A stretch of DNA of 64,000 nucleotides from Candidatus Thiodiazotropha sp. (ex Monitilora ramsayi) (GCA_025655575.1 JAHXIP010000005.1:62001-126000), one strand, 5' to 3'. Shown: positions 9,120-18,994, numbered from the stretch's first letter. Notes: a model not told the origin generated them from the sequence alone. Program-made: numbers and translations.

Positions 9120-9317
9120 ATGGCTGTAACGAGTGACGATCATGCTGTTCGGTTTATCCAGATCACGTTGGGGGATGTGGGCATCTCTCGTGATCAAGTG
9201 AGTATCGATGGCTTTGAAGAGACCACTTGCCAGGACGATGCGAGGCATTTCATGAAGAGTTGGAGTGAGTTTGATCGCTGTGGCGAAGTGTTGCCAGGCA
9301 ATGAGCGTAACAACTGA
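9120..9317 (+). pseudogene. Probable remnant of catechol 2,3-dioxygenase N-terminus
   Basis: A 65-codon frame stands exactly where dmpB/xylE is found in meta operons (after the ferredoxin, before the semialdehyde dehydrogenase). It keeps an excellent ribosome site, AGGAGG at 9109-9114. By eye, residues about 33-56 align without gaps to the first domain of type I extradiol dioxygenases: G-F/L-x-E, then R, K-x-W-x-E-x-D-R/K, then VL. The catalytic C-terminal domain with the two His and one Glu iron ligands is completely missing, and a stop at 9315-9317 is followed at once by the DUF336 gene. My reading is that an internal and 3' deletion left a non-functional stub. A coincidental small gene is the alternative, since the similarity covers only about 25 residues. 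Confidence 0.45.
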
Positions 9318-9320
9318 GAT

Positions 9321-9752
9321 ATGACCGACTTGACCGTCAACGAAACGAGTCTTCATTGGCAGTACGCCATGCAAGCCGTGACGGCAGCCAGCCAGCATGC
9401 CGAGGGTATCGGGGTGGTGATCAATGCGGCCGTTGTCGATCGGGGTGGCAACCTGCTTGCGTTTCAACGACAGAACGGTGCGCCACTTCACTCCATATCG
9501 ATTGCCATCGATAAGGCCTACAGCGCGGTGAGCTTTGGTTTTTCAACGGCTGACTGGCTTTCACTCATCGGTGATCAGCCGCCGTTGAGAGAAGGTTTGG
9601 TTCAACGCGATCGCCTGGTGATCTTTGGTGGTGGATTGCCGATCCGTGTCGATGGCGAGCTGGTCGGTGCGATTGGTGTTTCGGGCGCATCGGAAACAGA
9701 AGACGAGGCGTGTGCCCGCGCCGGTATTGAAGCGATCGGCTTATCGGCCTGA
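9321..9752 (+). CDS. DUF336 / GlcG-HbpS-like protein
   Basis: A 143-residue protein of the GlcG/HbpS (DUF336) fold. It is recognised by VVDRGGNLLAFQRQNGAPLHSISIAIDKAYSA near the start and the glycine-rich GGGLPIRVDGELVGAIGVSGAS, ending in an Ala-rich helix. Family members bind heme or cobalamin, or are small accessory proteins in catabolic operons. They are often found beside meta-cleavage and glycolate genes, and their role there is not settled. It starts three bases after the dioxygenase remnant with only a weak ribosome site, so it probably depends on coupled translation. It occupies the place of the missing dioxygenase body. Confidence 0.8.
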   Translation: MTDLTVNETSLHWQYAMQAVTAASQHAEGIGVVINAAVVDRGGNLLAFQRQNGAPLHSISIAIDKAYSAVSFGFSTADWLSLIGDQPPLREGLVQRDRLVIFGGGLPIRVDGELVGAIGVSGASETEDEACARAGIEAIGLSA

Positions 9753-9817
9753 CAACACAGACTCCCGCAGCGAACAACGGGAATTCATAGGACATTGGCG
9801 TACATACGGTGAACAGA

Positions 9818-11278
9818 ATGAGAGAAGTGAAACACTTCATCAATGGTGAATTTGTCGGTTCTGCATCAGGCAAGCTGTTTGACAATATCAACCCGGCTAC
9901 CGGGCATAAGATCGGTATTGTGCATGAAGCTGGTGCGCCGGAAGTTGATGCAGCGGTTACCGCAGCGCGTGCTGCTTTGCAGGGTGATTGGGGAAAGATG
10001 CCGTTGGCGGAACGTGCCGATCTGTTGCACAAACTGGCGGATGGCATCACCGCCCGCTTCGATGAGTTTCTGCAAGCCGAGTGCCTCGATACCGGTAAAC
10101 CACAAAAACTTGCCTGCCATATCGACATCCCCCGCGGTGCCGCCAATTTCAAGGTGTTTGCCGATGTGGTGAAGAATGTCCCCACTGAGAGCTTTATGCT
10201 CGATACGCCGGATGGGGCGGGTGCACTCAACTATTCACTGCGTAAGCCCAAGGGTGTGATTGCTGTGATCAGTCCGTGGAATTTGCCGTTGTTGCTGATG
10301 ACCTGGAAGGTCGGCCCGGCGCTTGCCTGCGGTAACACGGTGGTGGTCAAGCCGTCTGAGGAGACCCCTTTCACCACAGCCCTGCTGGGTGAAGTGATGA
10401 ACGAAGTCGGTATCCCGAAGGGTGTCTATAACGTGATTCACGGTTTTGGTCCGAACTCTGCCGGTGAGTTTCTGACGCGGCATAAAGGGGTGGATGGCAT
10501 CACCTTTACCGGTGAGACCGGTACCGGTGCCGCGATCATGAAGGCTGCCGCGGATGACATCACCGATATCTCATTTGAGCTGGGTGGAAAAAATCCAGCC
10601 ATCGTGTTTGCCGACTGCGACATGGACAAGGCCATCGAAGGTACCTTGCGCTCGGCGTTCGCCAATTGCGGCCAGGTCTGTCTGGGTACTGAAAGGGTCT
10701 ATGTGGAACGACCTGTCTATGAAGAGTTTGTCAGTCGTCTCAAGGCGGGTACGGAAAATCTCAAGCTAGGCAAGTGGGACGATCCGGAAACCGATATGGG
10801 ACCGCTGATCAGTCAGGAGCATCGCGACAAGGTGCTCTCCTACTATCAGAAAGCAGTGGATGAAGGCGCCACTGTGGTGACCGGTGGCGGTACCCCAAAA
10901 ATGTCGACTGACCTGGCGCAAGGCGCCTGGGTAGAACCCACTATCTGGACCGGCCTGTCGGATGACGCCGCCTGTGTCCGTGAAGAGATCTTCGGTCCCT
11001 GTTGCCATATCCGACCCTTCGACAGTGAAGAAGAGGCTATCGAATTAGCCAACAGTACCGAGTATGGGCTGGCGACCGCCATCTGGACTGAAAACGCCTC
11101 ACGCGCCCATCGGGTTGCAGGCAAGATCGATGCTGGCATTGTTTGGGTCAACTCCTGGTTCCTGCGCGATCTGCGTACCCCTTTTGGCGGCGCAAAGCAG
11201 TCCGGTATCGGGCGGGAAGGGGGGGTCCACTCCCTGGAGTTCTACACCGAACTGAAAAACATCTGTATCAAGCTTTGA
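9818..11278 (+). CDS. dmpC: 2-hydroxymuconic semialdehyde dehydrogenase
   Basis: A 486-residue aldehyde dehydrogenase that oxidises 2-hydroxymuconate semialdehyde to 2-hydroxymuconate with NAD, the entry to the oxalocrotonate branch. Catalytic Glu is E254 (FELGGKN) and the nucleophile is C288 in NCGQVC. The N-terminus KHFINGEFVGSASGK matches the DmpC/XylG group. The ATG at 9818 is chosen by family comparison; a GTG at 9809 is possible, and neither has a strong ribosome site. The gene lies in the middle of the operon, with its product handled by the hydratase, decarboxylase and aldolase genes downstream. The tautomerase (dmpI) between its product and the decarboxylase is not in this operon. 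Confidence 0.9.
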   Translation: MREVKHFINGEFVGSASGKLFDNINPATGHKIGIVHEAGAPEVDAAVTAARAALQGDWGKMPLAERADLLHKLADGITARFDEFLQAECLDTGKPQKLACHIDIPRGAANFKVFADVVKNVPTESFMLDTPDGAGALNYSLRKPKGVIAVISPWNLPLLLMTWKVGPALACGNTVVVKPSEETPFTTALLGEVMNEVGIPKGVYNVIHGFGPNSAGEFLTRHKGVDGITFTGETGTGAAIMKAAADDITDISFELGGKNPAIVFADCDMDKAIEGTLRSAFANCGQVCLGTERVYVERPVYEEFVSRLKAGTENLKLGKWDDPETDMGPLISQEHRDKVLSYYQKAVDEGATVVTGGGTPKMSTDLAQGAWVEPTIWTGLSDDAACVREEIFGPCCHIRPFDSEEEAIELANSTEYGLATAIWTENASRAHRVAGKIDAGIVWVNSWFLRDLRTPFGGAKQSGIGREGGVHSLEFYTELKNICIKL

Positions 11279-11288
11279 GGAGTTATCG

Positions 11289-12077
11289 ATGCTCAATGAA
11301 CAACGCATCAAAGACCTGGGTGATGAACTCTTCAATGCCCTGGTCAATCGCCAAATGGTCGATCCGCTCACCGATCGGGAACCGGAGATCACCATCGAGG
11401 ACGCCTACCACATCTCGCTGCAGATGGTCACCCGACGGGTTGAACAGGGTGAGACCATCATTGGTAAAAAGATAGGAGTCACATCCAAGGCCGTGCAGAA
11501 CATGCTGAATGTCTATCAGCCTGATTTCGGTTATCTCACCGATCAGATGGTGTATGGCAACGGCGATGAAATGCCGATCAGCGATAAGCTCATTCAACCC
11601 AAAGCCGAGGGTGAAATTGCATTCATGCTGAAGCGGGATCTGATAGGCCCGGGTATCAGTAATGCGGACGTTTTGCGTGCCACCGAGGCTGTTATTCCCT
11701 GCTTCGAGATCGTCGATTCACGGGTACGGGACTGGAAGATCAAGATTCAGGACACGGTGGCGGACAATGCCTCCTGTGGTCTCTTTGTATTGGGTGACAG
11801 AGCGGTCGATCCCCGCAAAGTTGATTTGGCGACGACGGGCATGGTGGTCGAGAAAAACGGTGAGCTTTTATCTACCGGTGCCGGTGCCGCCGCACTCGGA
11901 TCTCCGGTGAATTGTGTCGCCTGGCTGGCCAATACATTAGGTCAGTTCGGAATTTCACTGAAGGCGGGCGAAGTCATCCTGTCCGGCTCCCTGGTGCCCT
12001 TGGAGCCCGTGGTGGCCGGTGATTTCATGCGGGTGGATATCGGCGGTATCGGTTCTGCTTCTGTCCGTTTCACCTGA
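11289..12077 (+). CDS. dmpE: 2-oxopent-4-enoate hydratase
   Basis: 262 residues that read almost line for line like DmpE/XylJ hydratases. They contain GKKIGVTSKAVQNML, QPDFGYLTD, IQPKAEGEIAF with the metal-binding Glu residues, the segment around KIQDTVADNASCGLFVLG, and the ending GIGSASVRF. It adds water to 2-hydroxypenta-2,4-dienoate to give 4-hydroxy-2-oxovalerate, in complex with the decarboxylase (DmpH type, 14664). The ATG at 11289 has the ribosome site GAGGAG just before it (11277-11282). It belongs to the same superfamily as DmpH; DmpE and DmpH are kept apart here by these motif details. Confidence 0.92.
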   Translation: MLNEQRIKDLGDELFNALVNRQMVDPLTDREPEITIEDAYHISLQMVTRRVEQGETIIGKKIGVTSKAVQNMLNVYQPDFGYLTDQMVYGNGDEMPISDKLIQPKAEGEIAFMLKRDLIGPGISNADVLRATEAVIPCFEIVDSRVRDWKIKIQDTVADNASCGLFVLGDRAVDPRKVDLATTGMVVEKNGELLSTGAGAAALGSPVNCVAWLANTLGQFGISLKAGEVILSGSLVPLEPVVAGDFMRVDIGGIGSASVRFT

Positions 12078-12097
12078 GATTTAACAGAGGTTTTGCC

Positions 12098-12691
12098 ATG
12101 AGTCGTCTCACCCCGTTACCGATCGAACACGCACCTGAGTTGCAGGAACGGTTTGCCTTCTTCGAGAAAACCCTGGGATTCGTGCCCAACAGCCTGTTGA
12201 CCATGCAACGTAAACCAAAACTGGTTGATGCCTTCATTCAGTTCAGTGCGCAGGTCTATGACCCGAATGGGGAGGTGGACCTTGGGTTTAAACGTTTGGT
12301 GGCGAATGTGGCGAGTAGTGCTGCAGGGTGCCAGTACTGTCGTGCGCATACAGCGGTCAGCGCCAAGCGCCACGGTATTGCTATCGAGAAGCTGGAAGAT
12401 CTCTGGAACTACCGCAACAGCGAGCACTACAGCGAAGCGGAGTGCGTGGCCCTGGACTTCGCACTGGCGGCTGCCTCCCAGCCCAATGATGTGACCGATG
12501 AATTATTTGAAAACCTGCGTCAACACTGGAGTGAAGCGGCGATTGTGGAAATCCTGGCGGTGATTGGTTTGTTCGGATTCTTCAATCGCTGGAACGACAG
12601 CCTGGCGACGCCGCTGGAGGCGGAGCCGTTGGAAACCGCCCAGACGCATCTGGCAAAAAGCGGTTGGAAAGCGGGTAAACATAAGACTTAA
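12098..12691 (+). CDS. Carboxymuconolactone decarboxylase / AhpD-family protein
   Basis: 197 residues with the AhpD/CMD helical fold. C78-x2-C81 followed by H84 (GCQYCRAHT) forms the redox-type active site seen in peroxidase-related members of the family. Proteins of this subgroup act as thiol-dependent peroxidases or have unknown roles. A true decarboxylase of the beta-ketoadipate pathway is unlikely because that group usually lacks the CxxC pair. It is inserted between the hydratase and the acetaldehyde dehydrogenase, a place not used in the classical dmp or xyl operons. A role in detoxifying peroxides or a reactive intermediate of the pathway is inference. Confidence 0.75.
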   Translation: MSRLTPLPIEHAPELQERFAFFEKTLGFVPNSLLTMQRKPKLVDAFIQFSAQVYDPNGEVDLGFKRLVANVASSAAGCQYCRAHTAVSAKRHGIAIEKLEDLWNYRNSEHYSEAECVALDFALAAASQPNDVTDELFENLRQHWSEAAIVEILAVIGLFGFFNRWNDSLATPLEAEPLETAQTHLAKSGWKAGKHKT

Positions 12692-12713
12692 ACAGTCAAT
12701 GAGGAAACGACCA

Positions 12714-13625
12714 ATGAGCAAGATAAACGCAGCCCTGATCGGCTCCGGCAATATCGGAACCGATCTGCTCTACAAGGCACTGCGCAGCGACTGGATCAAT
12801 CCGGTCTGGATGGTGGGTATTGATGCCGACTCCGAAGGTCTGGCACGCGCACGCAAGCTGGGCTTGAAGACCACCCACGAAGGTGTGGACGGCATGGTGC
12901 CGCATATGCAAGAGGACAAGGTTCAGATCTGTTTCGACGCCACCTCTGCCTATGTGCACGGCGAGAATAATCGCAAGGTGCAAGAGCAGGGATCGATCAT
13001 GATCGACCTGACGCCTGCGGCAGTGGGTCCTTTCTGTGTGCCGCCGGTCAACCTGAAGGACCATGTGGGCAAGCGTGAGCTGAACGTCAATATGGTGACC
13101 TGTGGCGGTCAGGCCACCATCCCCATGGTAGCGGCAGTGAGCCGGGTTCAGCCGGTGAGCTACGGCGAGATTGTGGCTACCGTATCTTCCAAATCGGCGG
13201 GTCCCGGCACGCGTAAGAATATCGATGAGTTCACCCAGACCACCGCCGGTGCGGTGGAGAAAGTGGGGGGTGCCAAGCAGGGTAAGGCGATCATCATTCT
13301 CAATCCGGCTGAGCCACCCTTGATGATGCGCGATACCGTGCACTGCATTACAGAAGATGAGCCCGACCAGGCAGCCATAACCGAGTCGATTCAGGAGATG
13401 ATTCGAGAGGTACAGAAGTATGTGCCGGGCTATCGCCTGAAGAACGGACCGGTCTTTGATGGTAACCGGGTAACCGTGTTCATGGAGGTGGAAGGTCTCG
13501 GCGATTATCTGCCGAAGTATGCCGGCAATCTGGACATCATGACCGCAGCCGGTCTGCGTACGGCTGAGATGTTCGCCGAAGAGATTATTAACGGCACACT
13601 GGTTCTGCAACCGGAAGTGGCTTGA
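12714..13625 (+). CDS. dmpF: Acetaldehyde dehydrogenase (acylating)
   Basis: 303 residues. The Rossmann motif GSGNIGTDL is near the N-terminus, and the active-site cysteine is C130 in [11 protein letters not shown], as in DmpF/MhpF/BphJ. It converts acetaldehyde, CoA and NAD to acetyl-CoA and works in a channel complex with the aldolase encoded next (11 bp apart). The ATG at 12714 has GAGGAA upstream. Frames open further upstream overlap the CMD gene and are not supported by the family length. Confidence 0.93.
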   Translation: MSKINAALIGSGNIGTDLLYKALRSDWINPVWMVGIDADSEGLARARKLGLKTTHEGVDGMVPHMQEDKVQICFDATSAYVHGENNRKVQEQGSIMIDLTPAAVGPFCVPPVNLKDHVGKRELNVNMVTCGGQATIPMVAAVSRVQPVSYGEIVATVSSKSAGPGTRKNIDEFTQTTAGAVEKVGGAKQGKAIIILNPAEPPLMMRDTVHCITEDEPDQAAITESIQEMIREVQKYVPGYRLKNGPVFDGNRVTVFMEVEGLGDYLPKYAGNLDIMTAAGLRTAEMFAEEIINGTLVLQPEVA

Positions 13626-13635
13626 GGAGTCCCCC

Positions 13636-14667
13636 ATGAATCTGAACGGAAAGAAAATCACCATCCATGACATGAGCCTGCGTGACGGCATGCATGCCAA
13701 ACGCCATCAAATCTCATTGGAACAGATGATCTCAGTCGCCTCCGGGTTGGATGCGGCAGGTGTGCCTATGATCGAAGTCACCCACGGTGACGGTCTGGCC
13801 GGCGCTTCGGTGAACTATGGTTTTCCGGCGCATACGGATGAGGAGTATCTGCGTGCCGTACGGCCCCATGTGAAGAATGCCAAGATCTCCGCACTGCTGC
13901 TGCCGGGTATAGGTACGGTGCCGGAGCTGGAGATGGCCGCCGATTGCGGTGTGGATACCATTCGTGTGGCGACCCATTGCACCGAGGCAGACGTGTCGGA
14001 GCAACACATCACCAAATCCCGTGAGCTGGGTCTGGATACGGTGGGATTCCTGATGATGGCTCACATGGTGGGGCCTGAAAAACTCATCGAACAGGCCAGG
14101 TTGATGGAGGGTTATGGTGCCAACTGCATCTATGTGACCGATTCTGCAGGCTACATGCTGCCTGACGATGTGACCCAGCGTCTGAAGGCCGTACGTGAAG
14201 CCCTCCAACCGGAAACCGAGTTGGGCTTTCACGGCCATCACAATCTCTCATTGGGTGTGATCAATTCGCTGGCTGCCGTCGAGGCAGGCGCCAACCGTAT
14301 CGACGGTTCAGCCGCCGGTATGGGCGCCGGTGCCGGCAACACGCCGCTTGAAGTCTTTGTCGCAGTGACAGAACGCATGGGGGTGGAGACCGGTGTCGAT
14401 CTGTTCAAGTTGATGGATGTGGCGGAAGACCTGATCGTGCCTATGCTCGATCAACCGATCCGGGTCGACCGGGATGCGCTCACCCTCGGTTATGCCGGTG
14501 TCTACTCCTCCTTCCTGCTGTTCGCCAAGCGGGCGCAGCAACGTTATGGCGTCTCCTCCCGCGATGTATTGGTGGAGCTGGGCAGGCGCGGGATGATCGG
14601 TGGCCAGGAGGATATGATCGAGGATGTGGCGATGGAGATGGCCAAGGCTCAGGGAGTACAGCAATGA
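13636..14667 (+). CDS. dmpG: 4-hydroxy-2-oxovalerate aldolase
   Basis: A 343-residue HMG-CoA-lyase-like TIM barrel. The N-terminal catalytic motif [14 protein letters not shown] and the metal-binding [11 protein letters not shown] (HxH) are clear, as is the C-terminal communication region. It splits 4-hydroxy-2-oxovalerate into pyruvate and acetaldehyde and passes the aldehyde to the DmpF-type partner. The ribosome site GAGGAG is at 13624-13629. Its stop overlaps the start of the decarboxylase gene by four bases (ATGA). Confidence 0.94.
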   Translation: MNLNGKKITIHDMSLRDGMHAKRHQISLEQMISVASGLDAAGVPMIEVTHGDGLAGASVNYGFPAHTDEEYLRAVRPHVKNAKISALLLPGIGTVPELEMAADCGVDTIRVATHCTEADVSEQHITKSRELGLDTVGFLMMAHMVGPEKLIEQARLMEGYGANCIYVTDSAGYMLPDDVTQRLKAVREALQPETELGFHGHHNLSLGVINSLAAVEAGANRIDGSAAGMGAGAGNTPLEVFVAVTERMGVETGVDLFKLMDVAEDLIVPMLDQPIRVDRDALTLGYAGVYSSFLLFAKRAQQRYGVSSRDVLVELGRRGMIGGQEDMIEDVAMEMAKAQGVQQ

Positions 14668-15455
14668 GCACCTTGAGCAACTCACAGATTGAAGAGTTGG
14701 CGGAGTATCTGGAGAGCGCGGAGCTGGAGGCAAGGGACGCAACTAAAATCACCGATCGTTTCCCCGATATGGACTTCGACGATGCCTATGACATCCAGTT
14801 TGAGATCCGTCGCCGCAAGGAGGCCAGAGGTAATAAGATCATCGGTCTCAAGGTTGGCCTGACTTCCCGCGCCAAGATGAAACAGATGGGAGTCGAAACC
14901 CCGGTCTATGGCTTTCTGGCCGACTATTTCGATCGTCCGGACGGGGGCGAGATCGAAACCGATCAGTTGATTCATCCCAAGGTGGAGGCTGAGTTGGCCT
15001 TTGTCACCAAAGCGGCTCTCAAAGGGCCAGGTTGTCATATCGGCAATGTTCTGGCGGCTACCGATTTCGTGATACCGGCGGTTGAGATCATCGATTCCCG
15101 TTATGAAAACTTTCGCTTCGATTTGATCAGTGTGATCGCCGACAACGCCTCCTCTTCCCGCTTTGTGCTGGGTGGCCAGATGGCGGACCCGGCGGATGTG
15201 GATATGCGAACCCTCGGTGTGGTGATGGAGAAGAATGGCCAGGTCGTCGAGCTGGGCGCAGGGGCTGCAGTATTGGGTCATCCGGCTGCCAGTGTTGCAC
15301 TGCTTGCCAATATGTTGGGTGAGCGAGGCGAAGAGATACCCGCAGGCACCCTGATTCTTACCGGTGGGATTACCGCTGCAGTCGCTATGGAAAAAGGTGA
15401 CAGCCTGAACGTGCGTTACCAAGGGTTAGGCTGTGTCGGTATGCGATTCGTCTGA
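14664..15455 (+). CDS. dmpH: 4-oxalocrotonate decarboxylase
   Basis: A 263-residue member of the hydratase/decarboxylase family. Diagnostic stretches of the DmpH/XylI branch are [50 protein letters not shown] and [11 protein letters not shown]. It decarboxylates 2-oxo-3-hexenedioate and is stabilised by complex formation with the DmpE-type hydratase. It is translationally coupled to the aldolase gene by ATGA. It is the last recognisable meta-pathway gene: dmpD (hydrolase) and dmpI (tautomerase) are not present. No terminator follows, so transcription probably continues into the lipoprotein and exporter genes. Confidence 0.92.
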   Translation: MSTLSNSQIEELAEYLESAELEARDATKITDRFPDMDFDDAYDIQFEIRRRKEARGNKIIGLKVGLTSRAKMKQMGVETPVYGFLADYFDRPDGGEIETDQLIHPKVEAELAFVTKAALKGPGCHIGNVLAATDFVIPAVEIIDSRYENFRFDLISVIADNASSSRFVLGGQMADPADVDMRTLGVVMEKNGQVVELGAGAAVLGHPAASVALLANMLGERGEEIPAGTLILTGGITAAVAMEKGDSLNVRYQGLGCVGMRFV

Positions 15456-15605
15456 AGTCTCGGCAGGCTGAGTAGAGATGCAGGTTTATACAAATAACGC
15501 GTAGATACAGCAGGTGTGACCGGGATTGTCTCATCTCAATAACAGTGATGACAGGGTGGATAGACGCGGTATTGCAAAGCTATTCCCGCCCGGAGGATTA
15601 GAGGG

Positions 15606-16601
15606 ATGAATGCCATAAAATTGTTGCGTCGCCAGAACCAAAAGCGGGTATTACCTGTCCTGTTGATGGCGGTTGCACTGACCGGTTTAATTGCATGCGA
15701 AGCGCCCCTGGATCTGACCCAGGTGGAACGTGAGCTTAAACTGCCGCTGCATCGTTTCGATCAGTTAAAGGCTGCGGCAAGCAGTCAAAAGCAGGCTGTG
15801 GCTGTCGGGGATTTCGGTACTGTACTGATCAGCGAGGATCGCGGTGAAAGCTGGCGGCGAATCGAGCTCCCGACCCAATCCTCGCTCATCTCTGTCACTG
15901 CGTGTGGGGATGGTCGTTTTGCTGCAATCGATACCGTACGCAATGTCTGGCTCTCTGATCAGCAGGGAGACCATTGGCAGTCAAACCAATTGCCGACCCA
16001 GGAGAGCCCGATGGCAATTGAGTGCGATCCCATGGGGCGACTCTGGGTGACAGCCAGTTTCAGCACGCTGATTCACAGTGATGAAAACAAACAGAACTGG
16101 CAGGAGATCTCACAACAGGAAGACATGCAGTTCACCACCATCCAGTGGTTCGATCGGGAGCATGCGGTTGTTACCGGTGAATTCGGCTCACTCTATTTTA
16201 CTTCAGACAGTGGTGCGAATTGGGAGCGGGGCAATGATATCCCAAATGAGTTCTACCCTATGGCTGCCTGGTTTCGTAACCAGAATGAAGGCTGGGTGGC
16301 GGGACTCAGCGGTACCATTCTTTATACCCAGGATCACGGTGAGACCTGGAACAAGCAGGCTTCAGTCAGCAAAGCACCCATCTATAATTTGGTTCCCCAT
16401 GGTGACCGTCTCTATGCAGCAGGTGACAGTGGCACCTTGCTACGTTTGAACGGTGATCGTTGGGAACGCGTTCCTGAAACGCCACGTCTTTTCTCCTACC
16501 TGATTACCGCATTGCCACAAGGTGATGACCGATTGCTGGTGATGGGCGGTCGTGGAACGATCAGTCCCATTGCGCTTACTTCAGAGGGAGGTGTTCAATG
16601 A
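15606..16601 (+). CDS. YCF48/BNR-repeat lipoprotein
   Basis: 331 residues. A signal peptide ends in the lipobox LIAC (Cys 31), so it is probably a lipoprotein. The mature part consists of repeated BNR/YCF48 blades of the type S-E/D-D-x-G-x-x-W (SEDRGESW, TSDSGANW, TQDHGETW), giving a predicted beta-propeller. The ribosome site GGAGGATTAG precedes the ATG. It overlaps the RND exporter gene by four bases (ATGA), which argues for a shared function. Lipoproteins of this type often occur next to RND/MMPL, DUF1302 and DUF1329 genes in bacteria degrading aromatics or hydrocarbons; their function is not established. A role as a periplasmic adaptor between exporter and outer-membrane parts is inference. 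Confidence 0.75.
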   Translation: MNAIKLLRRQNQKRVLPVLLMAVALTGLIACEAPLDLTQVERELKLPLHRFDQLKAAASSQKQAVAVGDFGTVLISEDRGESWRRIELPTQSSLISVTACGDGRFAAIDTVRNVWLSDQQGDHWQSNQLPTQESPMAIECDPMGRLWVTASFSTLIHSDENKQNWQEISQQEDMQFTTIQWFDREHAVVTGEFGSLYFTSDSGANWERGNDIPNEFYPMAAWFRNQNEGWVAGLSGTILYTQDHGETWNKQASVSKAPIYNLVPHGDRLYAAGDSGTLLRLNGDRWERVPETPRLFSYLITALPQGDDRLLVMGGRGTISPIALTSEGGVQ

Positions 16602-18994
16602 CCATGCACGCCTTTTCTCATTGGCTGAAGAATATTGATAATCTGGTATTCAAGTATCCCAAGATCTTCCTCTCCGTGATTGCCGCATTGACCCTCTTCT
16701 TTGCGATTCAAGTACCCAACGTGAAGATGTACTCGGACTTTGCCGATCTGCTGCCCCAGGAGCATGAGTACATTCAACTGCACAACTCTATTCGTGATAC
16801 CTTCGGTGGTGCGAATAACGTAGTCATGGCAGTGGTGGTCGAGCAGGGTGATATTTTCAATGCCAGTACCCTGGCACGTATCCATCGCATTACCCAGGCC
16901 GTGGATAATGTCAGCGGGGTCAACCATAATCTGCTGGCAAGCCTGACCCATCGTACCTCACGAAAGGTATGGCTTACGGATACCGGTGATGTGAATTCAC
17001 AGCCCTACTACGATCCACTCAAAGATCAATGGACAGAGACGGAGTTGTCAAAGCTGCGTGATGATGTGATGGCCAATCCAAGGGTTTTCGGCCTGTTGGT
17101 TTCACCTGATTTAAAGGCAGCCTTGATCAAGGCACAATTCAATGAAGGTCAGCTGAATTATGCTGAGATCTTTACCCAGCTTCAGGAGATTCGCGATAAA
17201 GAGTCCATTGAAGGCGTGCAGATCTATGCCACCGGGCAACCGATGTTGTGGGGTTGGGTCTACAGCTATCTCGATCAGCTGTTAATAATCTTCAGCACAA
17301 CTGTCGGGATCATGCTGTTTCTGTTGATTATCTATTTCCGTCGTGCCTACGGCATTATGCTTCCCTTGTTTGGCATCACCATTTCAGCTATCTGGGGATT
17401 GGGGATCCTGTCGCTGCTTGACTACAATCTGGACCCGCTAACCCTGGTGATTCCATTCCTGATCTCTGCACGGGCGATGTCTCACGCCATTCAGTTGGTG
17501 CAGCGTTTCTACGGTGAACTGGAAGAGGTGAATGATTCACGCGAGGCGGCTCACCGAACTTTTGATTCTCTTTTCAGGCCCGGTAGTTTGGGTATCGTCT
17601 CCGATGCTATCGGGTTGTTGTTGATTGCGCTGGGTTCTGTACCGATTAATGTGAAATTGGGTATCTATGCTTCGCTGTGGGCTGTCTGTGTCGTCTTTAC
17701 CGTTTTGATTGCTGTTCCACTGATACTCTCCCTGTTGCCAAAACCGAAAGCGGCTGCCAAGCGACCTGCTGCTGAAGACGCCCTGTTCGGTAAGGTGGCT
17801 GCGCTTGTGGCCAACCGACAGGGGGGCATGATCGTGTTGGGTATGGCGGGTCTTATTTTGATCGTGGGTGCACAACTGAGCAGCCGGGTGCAAATCGGCG
17901 AGTCTGAGCCGGGGTCACCGATCCTCTATCTGGATCACGACTATAACGTCTCCTCCAAAGTGATCAATGAGCGTTTCCCCGGATCAGAGGAGCTCTACAT
18001 TGTCGCCAGAACCGATGAAAAGGGTGGCATGAAGCGACCTGAAGTGCTGCGAGCCATAGAGGACTTCCAGAATCATATGTTGATCGACCCCGAGCTGGGT
18101 GGTGTGAAAGCCGTACCCGATTTGGTGAAGCAGGTGAATCGGATTTTTCATTCCGACGATCCCCGCTGGGCCATCATCCCGGATACAGAAGCTTATGTGG
18201 GGGGACTGATGTTTGCCTATATGGCTTCAAGTCCTGTGCCTGGCGCACTCAAAGAGTTTGTCGATACCGATGATCAGGTGGCCAACATTGTCTTTTTCTA
18301 TAAAGACCATCAGGCCAAGACGATCCGACGTGCGATTCATCTCGCCAAAGAGTGGATTAATGATCCGGCCAATCAGGTGCAAGGTCTTCATATTGAATTG
18401 GCGGGTGGACTGGTGGGCGTTACTGCAGCGATGAATGAGTCGGCCTATGAAAGTAACATGCTGATCATTCCACTGGTGTTGGCACTGATCTTTGTCTTCG
18501 TGACCTGGTTCTACATGTCCCTGCATGCCGGTTTCATTATGTTTCTGGCCATGATGTTTTGTACCACTGCGACCTATGCCTACATGGGTTTGGCTGGGAT
18601 CGGTATCAACGTCAATACAGTACCGATCATCGCGGTCGGTATCGGTGTGGGTATCGACTACTCAATCTATATCATGGACCGTATCCGCGAGGAGACGGCC
18701 AAGGCGGCGGGTGATTTGGGTCATGCGGTACTGCATGCCATTGCTACGACAGGCAAGGCGATCGGATTTACCGCCGCCTGTTTGATTGGCGGTGTCATTA
18801 TGTGGGTCTTCATCTCCGACCTGCGCTTCCAGGCGGATGCTGCCATGTTGTTGGTTGTGATGCTGATTTTGAATGCGTTGGCAGCCATGTTCCTGGTGCC
18901 TTCCTGGGTCATGATCTTCCGTCCGAGCTTTATCGGTAGTGCCCGTTATGATGAGGATGGCGTGCTTTATTCCACCAAGGCGGAAGCTGCATGA
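16598..18994 (+). CDS. RND/MMPL-family exporter (HAE3-like)
   Basis: A 798-residue inner-membrane protein with the two-fold RND layout. The first helix is at about 22-44, a periplasmic domain runs to about 220, and a bundle of six helices includes a region resembling sterol-sensing domains (about 225-400). A second periplasmic domain and a second bundle follow (about 620-780). GIGVGIDYSIYIMDRIREE carries the conserved Asp of the proton relay in the second bundle. Members of this branch move lipids, hopanoids or other hydrophobic molecules. It is translationally coupled to the YCF48 lipoprotein. A strong terminator follows at 19080. Its substrate is unknown, but linkage to the meta pathway and to DUF1302/DUF1329 suggests traffic of an aromatic or hydrophobic growth substrate. 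Confidence 0.85.
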   Translation: MTMHAFSHWLKNIDNLVFKYPKIFLSVIAALTLFFAIQVPNVKMYSDFADLLPQEHEYIQLHNSIRDTFGGANNVVMAVVVEQGDIFNASTLARIHRITQAVDNVSGVNHNLLASLTHRTSRKVWLTDTGDVNSQPYYDPLKDQWTETELSKLRDDVMANPRVFGLLVSPDLKAALIKAQFNEGQLNYAEIFTQLQEIRDKESIEGVQIYATGQPMLWGWVYSYLDQLLIIFSTTVGIMLFLLIIYFRRAYGIMLPLFGITISAIWGLGILSLLDYNLDPLTLVIPFLISARAMSHAIQLVQRFYGELEEVNDSREAAHRTFDSLFRPGSLGIVSDAIGLLLIALGSVPINVKLGIYASLWAVCVVFTVLIAVPLILSLLPKPKAAAKRPAAEDALFGKVAALVANRQGGMIVLGMAGLILIVGAQLSSRVQIGESEPGSPILYLDHDYNVSSKVINERFPGSEELYIVARTDEKGGMKRPEVLRAIEDFQNHMLIDPELGGVKAVPDLVKQVNRIFHSDDPRWAIIPDTEAYVGGLMFAYMASSPVPGALKEFVDTDDQVANIVFFYKDHQAKTIRRAIHLAKEWINDPANQVQGLHIELAGGLVGVTAAMNESAYESNMLIIPLVLALIFVFVTWFYMSLHAGFIMFLAMMFCTTATYAYMGLAGIGINVNTVPIIAVGIGVGIDYSIYIMDRIREETAKAAGDLGHAVLHAIATTGKAIGFTAACLIGGVIMWVFISDLRFQADAAMLLVVMLILNALAAMFLVPSWVMIFRPSFIGSARYDEDGVLYSTKAEAA

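Noticed and set aside
9099..9491. Minus-strand frame across the dioxygenase remnant and DUF336
   Set aside because: It is opposite the start of a conserved gene and has no ribosome site or known motif, so it does not explain the remnant better.
12696..13700. Long open frame on the minus strand (334 codons) opposite the acetaldehyde dehydrogenase and aldolase genes
   Set aside because: It lies wholly opposite well-identified genes, has His/Gln-rich shadow composition and no ribosome site or family resemblance.
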